Source: Candidatus Magnetomicrobium cryptolimnococcus (GTDB lineage: Bacteria > Nitrospirota > Thermodesulfovibrionia > Thermodesulfovibrionales > Magnetobacteriaceae). Taken from it: a DNA stretch of 64,000 nt. The DNA is taken from positions 62,001-126,000 of the forward strand of contig JAGYWI010000002.1 in NCBI GenBank assembly GCA_018606805.1. The letters are read 5' to 3'. Below, in pieces: positions 51,972 to 61,096 of this stretch (position 1 is its first letter; every line of letters begins with the position of its first letter). Both the position numbers and the translations under genes were made by a program. The notes beneath the pieces were generated by a model that did not search any database, was not told the origin of the DNA, and saw nothing but the letters and a program-made list of their open reading frames with translations.

Positions 51972-53673
51972 ATTCTTCTTCTGCTTCTTCTATTTTTTCA
52001 AGAAGACGAGCTTCAAGGTCATCTATAATATCATCAGGCTTACCAGTTCTTAGGGCTTCTTCGTATTCTTGACCTATTGCAAGTAAGTCATTTTTAACCC
52101 CTTCGCTTAAACCATCTTTATTAAGCATTTGTCTGTATTTCTCAACAATATAATTTAATATCCTTTGGTCATCAGTACTAATTTCTTTATCCTTTACTTT
52201 TCTAGTACGCACATCAAGGGTAACTTCTTTATGATTATTGTACCCCTTCTGTTCCACTAAGACATGAACAATCCCCTCTTTATCGTACGAAAATTCAGTA
52301 ACTATCGGTGAGCCAGTAGGTGATGGCTGTAATTTAAATATAAAATCCCCAATTAATGTATTTTCCTTACATGAATAACTCTCCCCTTGATAAACCTCAA
52401 CCTTAACTGCCTCCTGCTCGTTCACCATTGTAAAATATAACTCTGCCCTACGTACTGGCACTTTAGTGTTCCTTTTAATAATTACCGAAAAATAATCTGC
52501 ATCTCCCGTTACATAATCAAAATTATCTGCCGTTTTCACTCCTAAAGAATGTGCGGTTACATCAAGAAGGATATGCCCTAATGGCTCACCAGTAATTAGT
52601 CCACTTTGGACAGCCGCCCCAAGTGAAACACACAGATCAGGGTCTACCGAATGGTACATGGGAATATCAAACATCCCAGCTAATACCTCCTGAACCATTG
52701 GCGTCCTTGTAGAACCACCAACTAACAACACCTCAGCAATATCCCTGCTTGTCAAATGTGCCTCTGTTAATGCTTCTTTGACCTTTTCTACTGTCTTATT
52801 GACCAAATCTGCTATCATTTCCTCATACTCTTTTCTGGTAACCTCTATATCCAGATTGATAGGCTCTCCATTGTGGGTTAAAATAGAAGCCTCCTTAACA
52901 ACAATATATGGATTATCAGAAAGACTAATCTTAGTCCTTTCGGCAATATCTTTTAATCTCACATGTAAAACTCTATTATCAGTTGTAAAGTCTAAACCAG
53001 TTTTTTCTTTTATATTACGTAAAAATAAGTCAACTAGCCTTTCATCAAAATCATCGCCGCCAAGCGCTGTATCCCCACAAGATGCTAAAACTTCCTTGAT
53101 TTCACCCTTAATTTCAAGGATAGACACATCAAATGTTCCACCGCCTAGATCATATACAAGTATGTATGGAGTAGATAACTGCTCTTTTTTTGACACATAA
53201 TCATAAATAAGAGACGCTGCCGTTGGTTCATTTATTATACGCAAAACCTCCAAACCAGCTAACTCCCCCGCAGCTATTGTAGCCCTTCTTTGAGCATCAT
53301 TAAAATATGCTGGTACGGTTATAACAGCTTTTTTAATTAAAGCACCTGTTATATTTGCTGCCTTTTCAGCTAAACTTTGCAATATAAATGAAGACACTTC
53401 TTCCGGTGAGTATACCTGTTTACCAAGATGAACCTTTGTATCTTTACCCATAAGGCGTTTTATTGAGCGTACCGTATGGTGTGGAAACGCTGCCAACCGA
53501 TTAAGAGCCTCTTTACCAACTATTATCTGCTTAGTTTTTTCATCATAACTTACAACTGAAGGCATAATTGCAGAAGTACCTTCCACTGAAACAACAACAG
53601 GTTTTCCATCCTTAAGATATGATATACAGGAGTTTGTAGTTCCCAAATCAATACCACAAATTATCTCTTTCAC
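51964..53673 (-). CDS. Hsp70-family chaperone (DnaK paralogue)
   Basis: About 569 aa, shorter than DnaK (about 640). The ATPase domain is well kept: [62 protein letters not shown] and [14 protein letters not shown]. The interdomain linker is [12 protein letters not shown], altered from the usual LLLDVTPLSLGI. A beta substrate domain and a shortened lid ending in an acidic EEAEEEFE tail follow. Start: an in-frame TTG at 53703 would overlap the upstream gene, but AAGGAG at 53685-53680 lies 6 bases before GTG 53673, which gives the normal N terminus [15 protein letters not shown]. Second gene in the cassette; the canonical dnaK locus is not visible here. Confidence 0.92.
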   Translation of the reverse strand: MKEIICGIDLGTTNSCISYLKDGKPVVVSVEGTSAIMPSVVSYDEKTKQIIVGKEALNRLAAFPHHTVRSIKRLMGKDTKVHLGKQVYSPEEVSSFILQSLAEKAANITGALIKKAVITVPAYFNDAQRRATIAAGELAGLEVLRIINEPTAASLIYDYVSKKEQLSTPYILVYDLGGGTFDVSILEIKGEIKEVLASCGDTALGGDDFDERLVDLFLRNIKEKTGLDFTTDNRVLHVRLKDIAERTKISLSDNPYIVVKEASILTHNGEPINLDIEVTRKEYEEMIADLVNKTVEKVKEALTEAHLTSRDIAEVLLVGGSTRTPMVQEVLAGMFDIPMYHSVDPDLCVSLGAAVQSGLITGEPLGHILLDVTAHSLGVKTADNFDYVTGDADYFSVIIKRNTKVPVRRAELYFTMVNEQEAVKVEVYQGESYSCKENTLIGDFIFKLQPSPTGSPIVTEFSYDKEGIVHVLVEQKGYNNHKEVTLDVRTRKVKDKEISTDDQRILNYIVEKYRQMLNKDGLSEGVKNDLLAIGQEYEEALRTGKPDDIIDDLEARLLEKIEEAEEEFE

Positions 53674-53689
53674 ACTTTTCTCCTTATCT

Positions 53690-54355
53690 TTAGTCATCAC
53701 CAATGATTACCTTAGCTGCTCTAATTATATTGCCCATGTATATAAATCCCGGTTGAAGCACCTTTACGACAATCAAGTTATCACCTTGAATAGATATATT
53801 ATCCACCGATTCATGTATCTTAGGGTCAAATGGTAATCCCTCCTGCCTTATAATTGCAATATCCATTAAAAGGAGGACTTGTTCCATTTTTTGCCAAACG
53901 ATTTCTATGGCTTCAATTAGCCCATATGATATATCTTTTTGTTCTTTAAAAGAAGTTATGAGGTAGAAAAAATTATCGGACAATTCTAGGTAAGGCCGTA
54001 TGTCTATGTCTTTAGATGCTTTTTTATCAATCCGTTCTATGATCTCCTGTTTATAAACTTCTAATAAAATGCCCTGTTTCCTAAAGACCTTCTTAGCATC
54101 TTTAAGTTCATCAATAAGCTCAACCATCATTTCCTCTATAACCTCAGTTCTATCATAATCTTCATCGCCATAACGTATAACTTCAGTTTCGCTATCGGTT
54201 TCACAACTGCCGTCATCTTGCCTTGTAGATGATATTCCAATTTTAGAACGCACAGTATCTTTAACCTTATTGCTAAGCGTAAGGATTGCCTTTTCTACTA
54301 TTGCTTCAATTTTAGCCTTTTTTTGTATAAAATTTCTCTCAAATTTAGACCACAT
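53690..54355 (-). CDS. GrpE-like nucleotide exchange factor
   Basis: 221 aa. A helical N-terminal half with an acidic middle ([20 protein letters not shown]) and long helices ends in a GrpE-type beta head: [16 protein letters not shown] and [20 protein letters not shown] (about 172-216) parallel GrpE's G-PFDP-H-A and V--GY---R-LR-A-V. It is longer and more divergent than housekeeping GrpE. First gene of the cassette, 16 bases before the Hsp70 GTG, so it is most likely the exchange factor dedicated to that Hsp70. Confidence 0.85.
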   Translation of the reverse strand: MWSKFERNFIQKKAKIEAIVEKAILTLSNKVKDTVRSKIGISSTRQDDGSCETDSETEVIRYGDEDYDRTEVIEEMMVELIDELKDAKKVFRKQGILLEVYKQEIIERIDKKASKDIDIRPYLELSDNFFYLITSFKEQKDISYGLIEAIEIVWQKMEQVLLLMDIAIIRQEGLPFDPKIHESVDNISIQGDNLIVVKVLQPGFIYMGNIIRAAKVIIGDD

Positions 54356-54977
54356 TCAAAACCAAGTTTAATATATTCAATCGAAAGGTATACCAAAAGA
54401 AATATGGTTTGCAAATCTTTATATCAAAGAAAAGGACTAAAGAATGAGGGCGCTACCCTCATACTCCCGCCAAAGGTGCGGAGGCGCACCTCCCTGGGGC
54501 TTGTCCCTTTGGAATCCCATGTATGGAAATCCATACTTTACTCATTATTTTTCGCAAACCTAGTTTATTTGAGTATAATATCAAAAAAAAACCTCCTCTC
54601 TTACCCTCTCGCCATTTGAATATAAACTCCTCCTCCACTTTATTTTTTTCTATTTTAACATAACTAAGTACACATGTTTCATAAAAAAATAAAGATACGA
54701 GGGCAGCGCCCCAATGCCATTAAGTTAAGGTAAATTGCTTTTATAACACATTTCGATTTGATAAGGACACAAAGTGTAGATAATACAAATAGGGCAGACA
54801 CTCGAAAGGTCTGCCCTACGATACCCGTATTTTTGTAGGGGCAAACCTATGTGAGGGAGGGTGTGTAGGCACGCCTCCCCTGAGGTGCGGGAAAGAACAG
54901 GGAGGTGTGCTGCCGCACCCCTTTTGCCTAAAAGGATTTCCCCCCGCTCTTCTATTCTTTCTATCCTTTATATTCTT
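54356..54977. repeat. Repeat-packed intergenic region between the GrpE-like gene and fhs
   Basis: In order: a TATACCAAAAGAAATATGG motif (54390, also at 60003 and 63452); a Q-family repeat (54445-54512) whose second hairpin CCAAAG/CTTTGG carries a 21-nt unit at 54476-54496; a CCAATGCCATTAAGTTAAGG motif (54711); repeat A copy 2 (54762-54847) with stem GGGCAGAC/GTCTGCCC; a 22-nt unit GTGTGTAGGCACGCC (54861); and a P repeat (54881-54951) holding a reversed 21-nt unit at 54898-54918. I find no gene here. Confidence 0.75.
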
Positions 54978-56741
54978 TTAAAACAATCCTTTAACCTTAC
55001 CTGTTTCCACATCAACATCTATTCTTCTATATGCTGGGTCGGAAGAAGTCCCCGGCATCAAAGTGATTTCACCTGCCACTGGTACAACAAAACCAGCTCC
55101 TTTATAAATCAATATATCTCTTATATATAGTCTCCAGTCCTTTGGCACGCCTTTTTTATTTGGATTATCTGAAAGGCTCAGATGGGTTTTTACCATACAT
55201 GTACCGAGTTTACTAAGTTCACCATCTTGTTCAATGGTCTTCGCCTTCTTCAGAGCATCTGCCGAGTAATCAACGCCATCAGCACCGTAGATTTCCTTAG
55301 CCAATATATCTATTCTGTCTCTAAGCGGGGTTTCAAGCTCATAGAGGTATTTGAAATGGCTTTCCTCGTTACAAGCATCCACAACGGCATCGGCTAATTC
55401 TATAGCACCATCGCCGCCTTTTTCCCAATGTCTTGAAAGTGCAACCCTAGCGCCTGCTGCCTCTGCTAAGCGCCTAACGGCATTTATCTCATTATCCGTA
55501 TCCGTATAGAAGGCATTTATACAAACTACAGGGTTAACACCTGATTTTTTAACTGTATCTATGTGTTTTATTAGATTAGAACACCCAGCTTCAACCCACC
55601 CAACGTTTTCACCTTTATACTCTTCCGGGATTGGTTTACCGGGTACAGGAATAGGAGCGCCGCCGTGGCATTTAAGTGCCCTAATGGTTGCCACTATAAC
55701 AGCTGCGTTTGGTTTTAAGCCGGAGTAGCGGCACTTTAAGTTCCAGAACTTTTCAAAGCCGATGTCTGCACCAAAGCCAGATTCGGTTACGTTGTAGTCG
55801 GCAAGTTTCAGTGCTACTTTATCGGCTATTATTGATGATTGCCCTATTGCTATATTTGCAAATGGGCCGGCGTGTACCAATACCGGTTGGCCTTCTATGG
55901 TTTGTAGCAGGTTTGGATTGATAGCTTCAACCATCCAAGCGGTCATGGCACCGTCAACTTCCAAATCTGCCGTTGTTACTGGATTACCGTTTTTATCGTA
56001 GGCTACTACTATTTTGCCCATTCTTTCTCTAAAATCCTTTAAATCGCTAGCAACTGCCAGTATAGCCATAATTTCGGATGACACGGCTATTGCAAATCCG
56101 GACTCCATCATAAAGCCGTCCATCTTGTTACCCATTCCCATGATCATCTTACGGAGTCCTTGGGCACAGAAGTCTATGACCCACTTCATTTGTACGGTAT
56201 TGGGGTCTATGTTTAACCGCTTTAGTTCCCGTTTAGCTAGCTGGGCATCATCATAGTTGAACTCATGCTGCATTCTGGCATTGAGTGCTACCATGCACAG
56301 GTTGTGGGCGTTCATGATGGCGTTGATGTCGCCTGTGAGACCGAGTGAGAAGGGGGTTAGGGGGACGCACTGAGAAAGCCCACCGCCGGCGGCTGAACCT
56401 TTTATGTTCATAGTTGGGCCTCCGGAGGGTTGTCTTATGGCTGCTACTACTTTTTTGCCTCTTTTACCAAGTCCCTGTACAAGACCTATTGTTGTTGTAG
56501 ATTTACCCTCGCCAAGTGGAGTTGGTGTTATCGCGGTAACATCCACATATTTACCGTCTGGCCTATCTTGTAGACGGTTTAAAATCTTCCGGTAATCTAG
56601 TTTTCCTACGTAGTGCCCGTGTGGGAGCAGTTCTTCCTTTTGAAGTCCCATTTCTTCGGCTAGTTGATAGACGGTTTTCATGTGTTTTTCTGCTGCCTCG
56701 GCTATTTCCCAGTCAGCGTATTGTTTTGGATCAAGTGGCAT
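54978..56741 (-). CDS. fhs: Formate-tetrahydrofolate ligase
   Basis: Activates formate as 10-formyl-THF with ATP, the first methyl-branch step of the Wood-Ljungdahl pathway or an entry into one-carbon metabolism. The P-loop-like ATP site is [14 protein letters not shown] (71-84); other family blocks are [53 protein letters not shown] and [13 protein letters not shown]. Length 587 aa is slightly above the usual 555-560. GGAGG lies 9 bases before the ATG. It is 59 bases downstream of the NuoF-like gene on the same strand and may be co-expressed with it. Confidence 0.97.
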   Translation of the reverse strand: MPLDPKQYADWEIAEAAEKHMKTVYQLAEEMGLQKEELLPHGHYVGKLDYRKILNRLQDRPDGKYVDVTAITPTPLGEGKSTTTIGLVQGLGKRGKKVVAAIRQPSGGPTMNIKGSAAGGGLSQCVPLTPFSLGLTGDINAIMNAHNLCMVALNARMQHEFNYDDAQLAKRELKRLNIDPNTVQMKWVIDFCAQGLRKMIMGMGNKMDGFMMESGFAIAVSSEIMAILAVASDLKDFRERMGKIVVAYDKNGNPVTTADLEVDGAMTAWMVEAINPNLLQTIEGQPVLVHAGPFANIAIGQSSIIADKVALKLADYNVTESGFGADIGFEKFWNLKCRYSGLKPNAAVIVATIRALKCHGGAPIPVPGKPIPEEYKGENVGWVEAGCSNLIKHIDTVKKSGVNPVVCINAFYTDTDNEINAVRRLAEAAGARVALSRHWEKGGDGAIELADAVVDACNEESHFKYLYELETPLRDRIDILAKEIYGADGVDYSADALKKAKTIEQDGELSKLGTCMVKTHLSLSDNPNKKGVPKDWRLYIRDILIYKGAGFVVPVAGEITLMPGTSSDPAYRRIDVDVETGKVKGLF

Positions 56742-56800
56742 TTTGTTATTCCTCCTTCTTTTTAAAACTTTTTCTATTTTTACTACACAGCTTTTAGTAC

Positions 56801-58579
56801 TTATTCCTTTATAACAGAGTGAAACTTACAAGCATCAAAGCATGAGCCACACTTAATACATTTTTCCTGCATTATACGGTGTGGGGTTTTCTTTACGCCT
56901 GTGATTGCCCCTACTGGACAGTTTCTAGCACAAGCCGTGCAGCCCGTACAGGTTGATTCATTTATAGTAAACGTAAGGAGTGCCTTGCACACCTTAGCCG
57001 GACAACGTTTGTCGTGGATATGAGCCTCGTACTCGTGTCGGAAATACCTAATGGTGCTAAGTACCGGGTTTGGTGCTGTTTGGCCAAGACCACAGAGGCT
57101 TGTTGCTATTATGTCTCTTGATAGCTCTTCAAGGAGTTTTATATCTGTGCTTTTGCCCTTGCCTTCCGTAATCCTTGTAAGGATTTCAAGGAGGCGTTTT
57201 GTACCGATACGGCATGGTGTGCACTTACCGCAGGATTCGGATTGGGTAAATTCCAAAAAATACTTGGCTATATTTACCATACAATCATCCTCATCCATAA
57301 CAACCATGCCGCCAGAGCCCATGATTGACCCAACCGCTGCTAAAGACTCGTAGTCTACGTTTATGTCAAGGTTATCAGCCGTGATACACCCACCTGATGG
57401 GCCTCCGGTTTGAACTGCCTTAAATGCCTTATCGTATTCAATACCGCCACCTATTTCAAAGATAATGTCCCGTAGTTTAATCCCCATGGGCACTTCTATT
57501 AAGCCTGTATTTTTAATCTTGCCGGTTAAAGCAAAGACCTTAGTTCCCTTGCTTTTAAGCGTGCCAAGTGAGGCAAACCACTCAGCACCGCGATTTATTA
57601 TATATGGTATGTTTGCAAGGGTTTCTACGTTATTTATGATGGTGGGTTTACCAAAGAGTCCTTTTTGCGCCGGAAATGGCGGCTTACTGCGTGGCATACC
57701 GCGCTTACCCTCTATTGATGCAATCAAAGCGGTTTCCTCACCGCACACAAAAGCCCCGGCACCAAGTTTAACCTTTATATTAAAACTAAAGCTGCTTCCT
57801 ATGATATTATCACCAAGGTAGCCGCGCCCCTTAGCCTCTTCAAGGGCTAGATTTAGACGCTTTACGGCAAGCGGGTATTCTGCCCTTATGTAGACGTAGC
57901 CGACACTTGCGCCAATGGCGTAGGCGGCTATTATCATGGCCTCTATTATTAGATGTGGGTTACCCTCAACGACGGACCTATCCATAAAAGCACCGGGGTC
58001 GCCCTCGTCGGCGTTACAAACAATATACTTTTGACTGTCTTGTGCCTTATAACCAAATTCCCACTTAATCCCTGTAGGAAAGCCAGCACCGCCTCTACCC
58101 CTAAGCCCCGATGCCTTTATAATATCTATAGTTTCAAGTGGTGTCATTTGCAGTAAAACCTTTTTAACTGCCCCATAACCGCCACGCCCTATATAGGCGT
58201 CTATGTCTTCTGGGTCTATAACCCCGCAATCAGAAAGTACCACTTTTATCTGTTTTGCATTAAATGTACTGTAGTCCTCTTTAACAGCAATTTCAGCAAC
58301 GGGGCTACCACCAATTATATGTTCGTTAACTATACGGGGTACCATATCTGGACTGACACGCTCATAGGTAGTCTTTTCGCCATCAATGAAGACATCCACA
58401 AGCACGTCCTTAGCACAAAACCCTCGGCAGCCTACTTTATGTATATCACAGCGTCTACCAACCTCTGCATCTATACCAGCATTAGCTATTTCCTTTTTAA
58501 AAGTCTCAAGCACATCAGCGCCTCCGGCAGCCATTCCGCCTGTGCCCATACATACGCTAACCCTGAGTTGTTTTTCCAC
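56801..58579 (-). CDS. NuoF/HndC-like NADH-binding flavoprotein with extra ferredoxin domains
   Basis: About 592 aa. An N-terminal 2Fe-2S thioredoxin-like part ([23 protein letters not shown]) precedes the NuoF core: [13 protein letters not shown] (FMN/NADH), [32 protein letters not shown], then 4Fe-4S ligands [12 protein letters not shown]. Two C-terminal 4Fe-4S clusters follow ([27 protein letters not shown]). This is the layout of the NADH-oxidising subunit of soluble hydrogenase, formate dehydrogenase or bifurcating complexes rather than of respiratory complex I. GTG 58579 is chosen because GAGG lies 6 bases upstream; an ATG at 58603 would overlap the NuoE-like gene by 47 bases. Partner catalytic subunits are not in the window. 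Confidence 0.9.
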   Translation of the reverse strand: MEKQLRVSVCMGTGGMAAGGADVLETFKKEIANAGIDAEVGRRCDIHKVGCRGFCAKDVLVDVFIDGEKTTYERVSPDMVPRIVNEHIIGGSPVAEIAVKEDYSTFNAKQIKVVLSDCGVIDPEDIDAYIGRGGYGAVKKVLLQMTPLETIDIIKASGLRGRGGAGFPTGIKWEFGYKAQDSQKYIVCNADEGDPGAFMDRSVVEGNPHLIIEAMIIAAYAIGASVGYVYIRAEYPLAVKRLNLALEEAKGRGYLGDNIIGSSFSFNIKVKLGAGAFVCGEETALIASIEGKRGMPRSKPPFPAQKGLFGKPTIINNVETLANIPYIINRGAEWFASLGTLKSKGTKVFALTGKIKNTGLIEVPMGIKLRDIIFEIGGGIEYDKAFKAVQTGGPSGGCITADNLDINVDYESLAAVGSIMGSGGMVVMDEDDCMVNIAKYFLEFTQSESCGKCTPCRIGTKRLLEILTRITEGKGKSTDIKLLEELSRDIIATSLCGLGQTAPNPVLSTIRYFRHEYEAHIHDKRCPAKVCKALLTFTINESTCTGCTACARNCPVGAITGVKKTPHRIMQEKCIKCGSCFDACKFHSVIKE

Positions 58580-59042
58580 GTTCTTCCTCGTTTCTGAGTT
58601 CATTTACGGTTTTAAGCAACTTGCTTATTGTTGATTTACCGTTTATCTTTTTATTGATTATGGATACCGGCGCTATACTGCATGCACCAACGCACGCTAC
58701 CTTTTCAAGCGTAAAGAGATTATCAGTGGTAGTGTCCTGCCCTTTGCTTAAATGAAACTCTTCTGTAAGCCTATTTATTAGTTTTTCCGAGCCCTTTACG
58801 TGACAGGCCGTACCACAGCACAGCACAAATACGTTTTTCCCTCTCGGTTTGAGGTAAAATTGCGAGTAAAATGTTGCGACCCCATAGAAACTACTTGCTG
58901 GAATTAACAGTTGTTCCGATATATAGGTTACAGCCTCCTCCGGTATGTAGCTAAACTCATCCTGCAGCTTTTGCAGCATTGAGACCACATTACCGTCGTT
59001 TACCCTATAATCATCAATAAGTTTGTCTAAAATCTCTTTCAT
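58557..59042 (-). CDS. NuoE-like 2Fe-2S thioredoxin-fold subunit
   Basis: 161 aa. The helical N terminus (MLQKLQDEFSYIPEEAVTYI) is followed by a thioredoxin-fold 2Fe-2S domain with CCGTACHVKGS and CVGACSIAPV, the four cluster ligands of NuoE/HndA. It precedes and overlaps the NuoF-like gene and forms its usual partner in moving electrons from NADH to ferredoxin-type centres. Upstream (59043-59327) there is no gene, only an AT-rich region and repeat fragments. Confidence 0.93.
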   Translation of the reverse strand: MKEILDKLIDDYRVNDGNVVSMLQKLQDEFSYIPEEAVTYISEQLLIPASSFYGVATFYSQFYLKPRGKNVFVLCCGTACHVKGSEKLINRLTEEFHLSKGQDTTTDNLFTLEKVACVGACSIAPVSIINKKINGKSTISKLLKTVNELRNEEERGKTTQG

Positions 59043-59227
59043 TGCTGAATACCCCGGCGATTATTTACATTTTTGTCTTTTTATAAGTACAAAAAAAAAC
59101 TAGTATATAATACATTTAGATTTATAACTTCGCTATATATAAAGAAAAATACTAATTTCTACAACGTAAGATACCTTAAGTGAGACAAAGAAGTCAATGA
59201 CTTAAAGCATTGTTTAACACAAAGAGT

Positions 59228-59307
59228 GAGGGCAGCGCCCCAATGCCATTAAGTTAAGGACACAAAGTGTAGATAATAAAATAGGACGAACCTAGGGGGC
59301 AAGCCTT
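59228..59307 (+). repeat. Fragment of repeat A with the AATGCCATTAAGTTAAGG motif
   Basis: GAGGGCAGCGCCCCAATGCC (59228) leads directly into CATTAAGTTAAGG, ACACAAAGTGTAGATAATAA and then a diverged core with CCTAGGGGGCAAGCC. The left edge equals that of the copy at 54700-54790; the hairpin core and right edge are degenerate. Confidence 0.6.
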
Positions 59308-59327
59308 GACTAATATGCTCTCATATA

Positions 59328-59573
59328 CTATTTAGGATGCTTGCATATGGCAATAATCACATAGACATCTTTTTCAATGCCAAAAAAGAGCCGTAAATCC
59401 TTGTTAATTCTGGCTTGCCAAATATTTTGGCTTTCATCATATTTCTTAGTGCGCAGAGAAGGATATCGAATATCTCTTAAGAGAGCCTCTAATTGCTTAT
59501 CAACAATATTTTGTACTTCTCTTGTCAGATTTTTATAATCTTTTAAGGCTTTGGCTGTAAAAAGAATTTTCAT
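59328..59573 (-). CDS. RelE/ParE-family toxin
   Basis: 81 aa with the toxin fold pattern: KILFTAKALKDYKNLTREVQ (two N-terminal helices), LRTKKYDESQNIWQARINKD and LRLFFGIEKDVYVIIAICKH (central sheet). RelE-like toxins cut mRNA on the ribosome; ParE-like ones act on gyrase, and sequence alone does not decide. Its ATG overlaps the antitoxin stop (ATGA, 4 bases), so the antitoxin is made first. Confidence 0.85.
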   Translation of the reverse strand: MKILFTAKALKDYKNLTREVQNIVDKQLEALLRDIRYPSLRTKKYDESQNIWQARINKDLRLFFGIEKDVYVIIAICKHPK

Positions 59574-59836
59574 TTTTTTTGAAGAGTAGCAAGGGCAGTT
59601 TTAAACTCTTCAATACTTGCAAAGGGGCCAAAAATTCGGTCCTCTTGATAATCTTTCAAACCCTCCATTATAGAAGCATCAACCTCTTCTTTCTCTAATA
59701 CCGTTTTGGGTTTAAAAACAATGGCTTTGTCTTGAAACAACACCTCTAAAACATCTCCTTCTTTAAGTTTGGCCTTCTTTATAATTTCTACTGGAATAGT
59801 AACCCGAAATTTATTTTTTATTTTTACCAAAGGCAT
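59570..59836 (-). CDS. AbrB/MazE-type antitoxin
   Basis: 88 aa. A SpoVT-AbrB swapped-hairpin DNA-binding domain at the N terminus (IKNKFRVTIPVEIIKKAKLK, EGDVLEVLF) is followed by an acidic toxin-neutralising tail (MEGLKDYQEDRIFGPFASIE). An AGGAG ribosome binding site is 8 bases upstream. Such pairs repress their own promoter. The combination of an AbrB-type antitoxin with a RelE-type toxin is known but less usual than RelB/RelE. Confidence 0.88.
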   Translation of the reverse strand: MPLVKIKNKFRVTIPVEIIKKAKLKEGDVLEVLFQDKAIVFKPKTVLEKEEVDASIMEGLKDYQEDRIFGPFASIEEFKTALATLQKK

Positions 59837-59877
59837 GGTAGTTTCTCCTGTTTTGCTAATATATTGTAATTAATTAT

Positions 59878-59905
59878 ATTATAGCGTAAATAGTCGGTTT
59901 GTTAA
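59878..59905 (-). promoter_or_regulatory. Promoter of the toxin-antitoxin operon
   Basis: Minus strand: TTAACA (59905-59900), 16-base spacer, TATAAT (59883-59878). The leader between it and the antitoxin ATG is rich in TAATTA/TATATTA inverted motifs that could serve as the operator. Confidence 0.55.
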
Positions 59906-60002
59906 AAGAGGTGCACATCAGCGATTCAGAAAAAAGAATTTGTTAACAAATAAAAAAAACGGTCTTGACAAATCAGTCCACCTTAGACATATAAGGATAA
60001 CT

Positions 60003-60262
60003 ATACCAAAATAAACATGGTTTACAAAAAATAATAGATTTCTTGTTGTTATGCCTAATTAAGATATAGTGCAATTGGTGTTCAAGGGTGTGAAGGCACA
60101 CCTCCCTGGTGTGAAGGCACACCTCCCTGGTGTGAAGGCACACCTCCCTGGTGTGAAGGCACACCTCCCTGTGTGAAAACCCTTGAACGGTAGGCCAAAG
60201 GGACGAGTCCCAGTAAGGTGCGCCTCCGCACCGTTGGCGGAAGTGTGAGGGCGCTGCCCTCA
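60003..60262 (-). repeat. Q-family repeat with a four-unit tandem array in its terminal hairpin
   Basis: A TATACCAAAATAAACATGG motif (60003) precedes the inverted Q repeat. Its first hairpin has arms TTCAAGG (60081-60087) and CCTTGAA (60180-60186); between them lie four perfect copies of a 21-nt unit (60088, 60109, 60130, 60151; each begins GTGTGAAGG and ends CTCCCTG). The second hairpin CCAAAGGGACGAGTCCC/TTGG also holds an inserted unit with core GGTGCGCCTCCGCACC (60218-60233). The third is GTGAGGGCGCTGCCCTCAC (about 60244-60262). No gene is present from 59837 to 60326. Confidence 0.85.
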
Positions 60263-60286
60263 CTGTGTATTTGTTTCCTTTAGCTA

Positions 60287-60316
60287 TTGCTTTCCTTATA
60301 AACCAATCTGTAAAAT
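60287..60316 (+). promoter_or_regulatory. Promoter of the polysaccharide exporter operon
   Basis: TTGCTT (60287-60292), 18-base spacer, TAAAAT (60311-60316), ten bases before the ATG at 60327. The leader would be about 3-4 bases, without a ribosome binding site. Confidence 0.5.
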
Positions 60317-60326
60317 ACCTTTAGTT

Positions 60327-61094
60327 ATGAAGCAAAAATTGAGATTATTCTATTATCTGCTAAGAAAAGATATTAAGGCAAAATATGCAGGCTCTGGTTT
60401 TGGCGTCCTTTGGGTTATACTTGTACCACTTATACAGATATTGCTATTTTGGTTTGTCTTTTCTGCTATTTTACGCTCAAGACCATATCCGACCTTTCAA
60501 CTGCCTTATGTATATTTTTTATTATCGGCTTTTTTTTTCTGGTTGGCTTTTTCTGAATCCCTGCTACGGTGCTCTAATGTTATAATAGAAAACGGGGAAG
60601 TTGTTAAAAAAATAGCCTTCCCCGTAATACTTTTACCAATAACCGCAACTGTTTCAACTTACATACAGCACCTGCTTGGATTTGTTATCTTCATGATTGT
60701 ATATACAAGCACGGTTTCTTTTGATTTACTCTATTTAATAGTTATACCAATTGTCTGTTTTCAACTGATGTTATCTATAGGGCTTGGCCTTATGGTGTCA
60801 GCTCTAACACCTTATATAAGGGATGTTTCAATGTTTATAGGACAAGCTATGCAGGGTGTTTTTTTTCTGTCTCCTGTTATTTACAGCCTTGAGGCAATCC
60901 CTAAAGAGTTTCAACCGCTTTTTTACTTAAACCCATTAACTTATTTTGCAGAGGCATACCATAGTGTACTGCTTCTTAAAAAACCACCGGTTATTAATTT
61001 CGTGGTTTTCATAATGGTAGTGTCGCCTATTATGCTATTTTTGGGATATTTGGTATTTAAAAGGCTTAAGGAGGGCTTTACAGACGTTTTATAA
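60327..61094 (+). CDS. ABC-2 type polysaccharide export permease (Wzm-like)
   Basis: 255 aa with six hydrophobic segments, e.g. VLWVILVPLIQILLFWFVF and HLLGFVIFMIVYTSTVSF. The family hallmarks are DIKAKYAGSGFGVLWVILVP at the N-terminal amphipathic helix and LNPLTYFAEAYHSVLL near the C terminus. It forms the membrane channel for O-antigen or capsule-type glycan export with the ATPase that starts 3 bases downstream. Confidence 0.92.
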   Translation: MKQKLRLFYYLLRKDIKAKYAGSGFGVLWVILVPLIQILLFWFVFSAILRSRPYPTFQLPYVYFLLSAFFFWLAFSESLLRCSNVIIENGEVVKKIAFPVILLPITATVSTYIQHLLGFVIFMIVYTSTVSFDLLYLIVIPIVCFQLMLSIGLGLMVSALTPYIRDVSMFIGQAMQGVFFLSPVIYSLEAIPKEFQPLFYLNPLTYFAEAYHSVLLLKKPPVINFVVFIMVVSPIMLFLGYLVFKRLKEGFTDVL

Positions 61095-61096
61095 AT

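Noticed and set aside
53674-53703. Upstream TTG/ATG starts for the Hsp70 gene
   Set aside because: AAGGAG lies inside this extension, correctly spaced for GTG 53673, and Hsp70 proteins begin close to GIDLGTTNS.
60088-60171. CRISPR-like array
   Set aside because: The units are directly adjacent with no spacers, and each unit is a 21-base hairpin; there are no cas genes.
59973-60263. Minus-strand ORF with a repeated HTREVCL peptide
   Set aside because: It is a translation of the 21-bp tandem repeat (a multiple of three) and flanking hairpins, with no ribosome binding site or conserved sequence.
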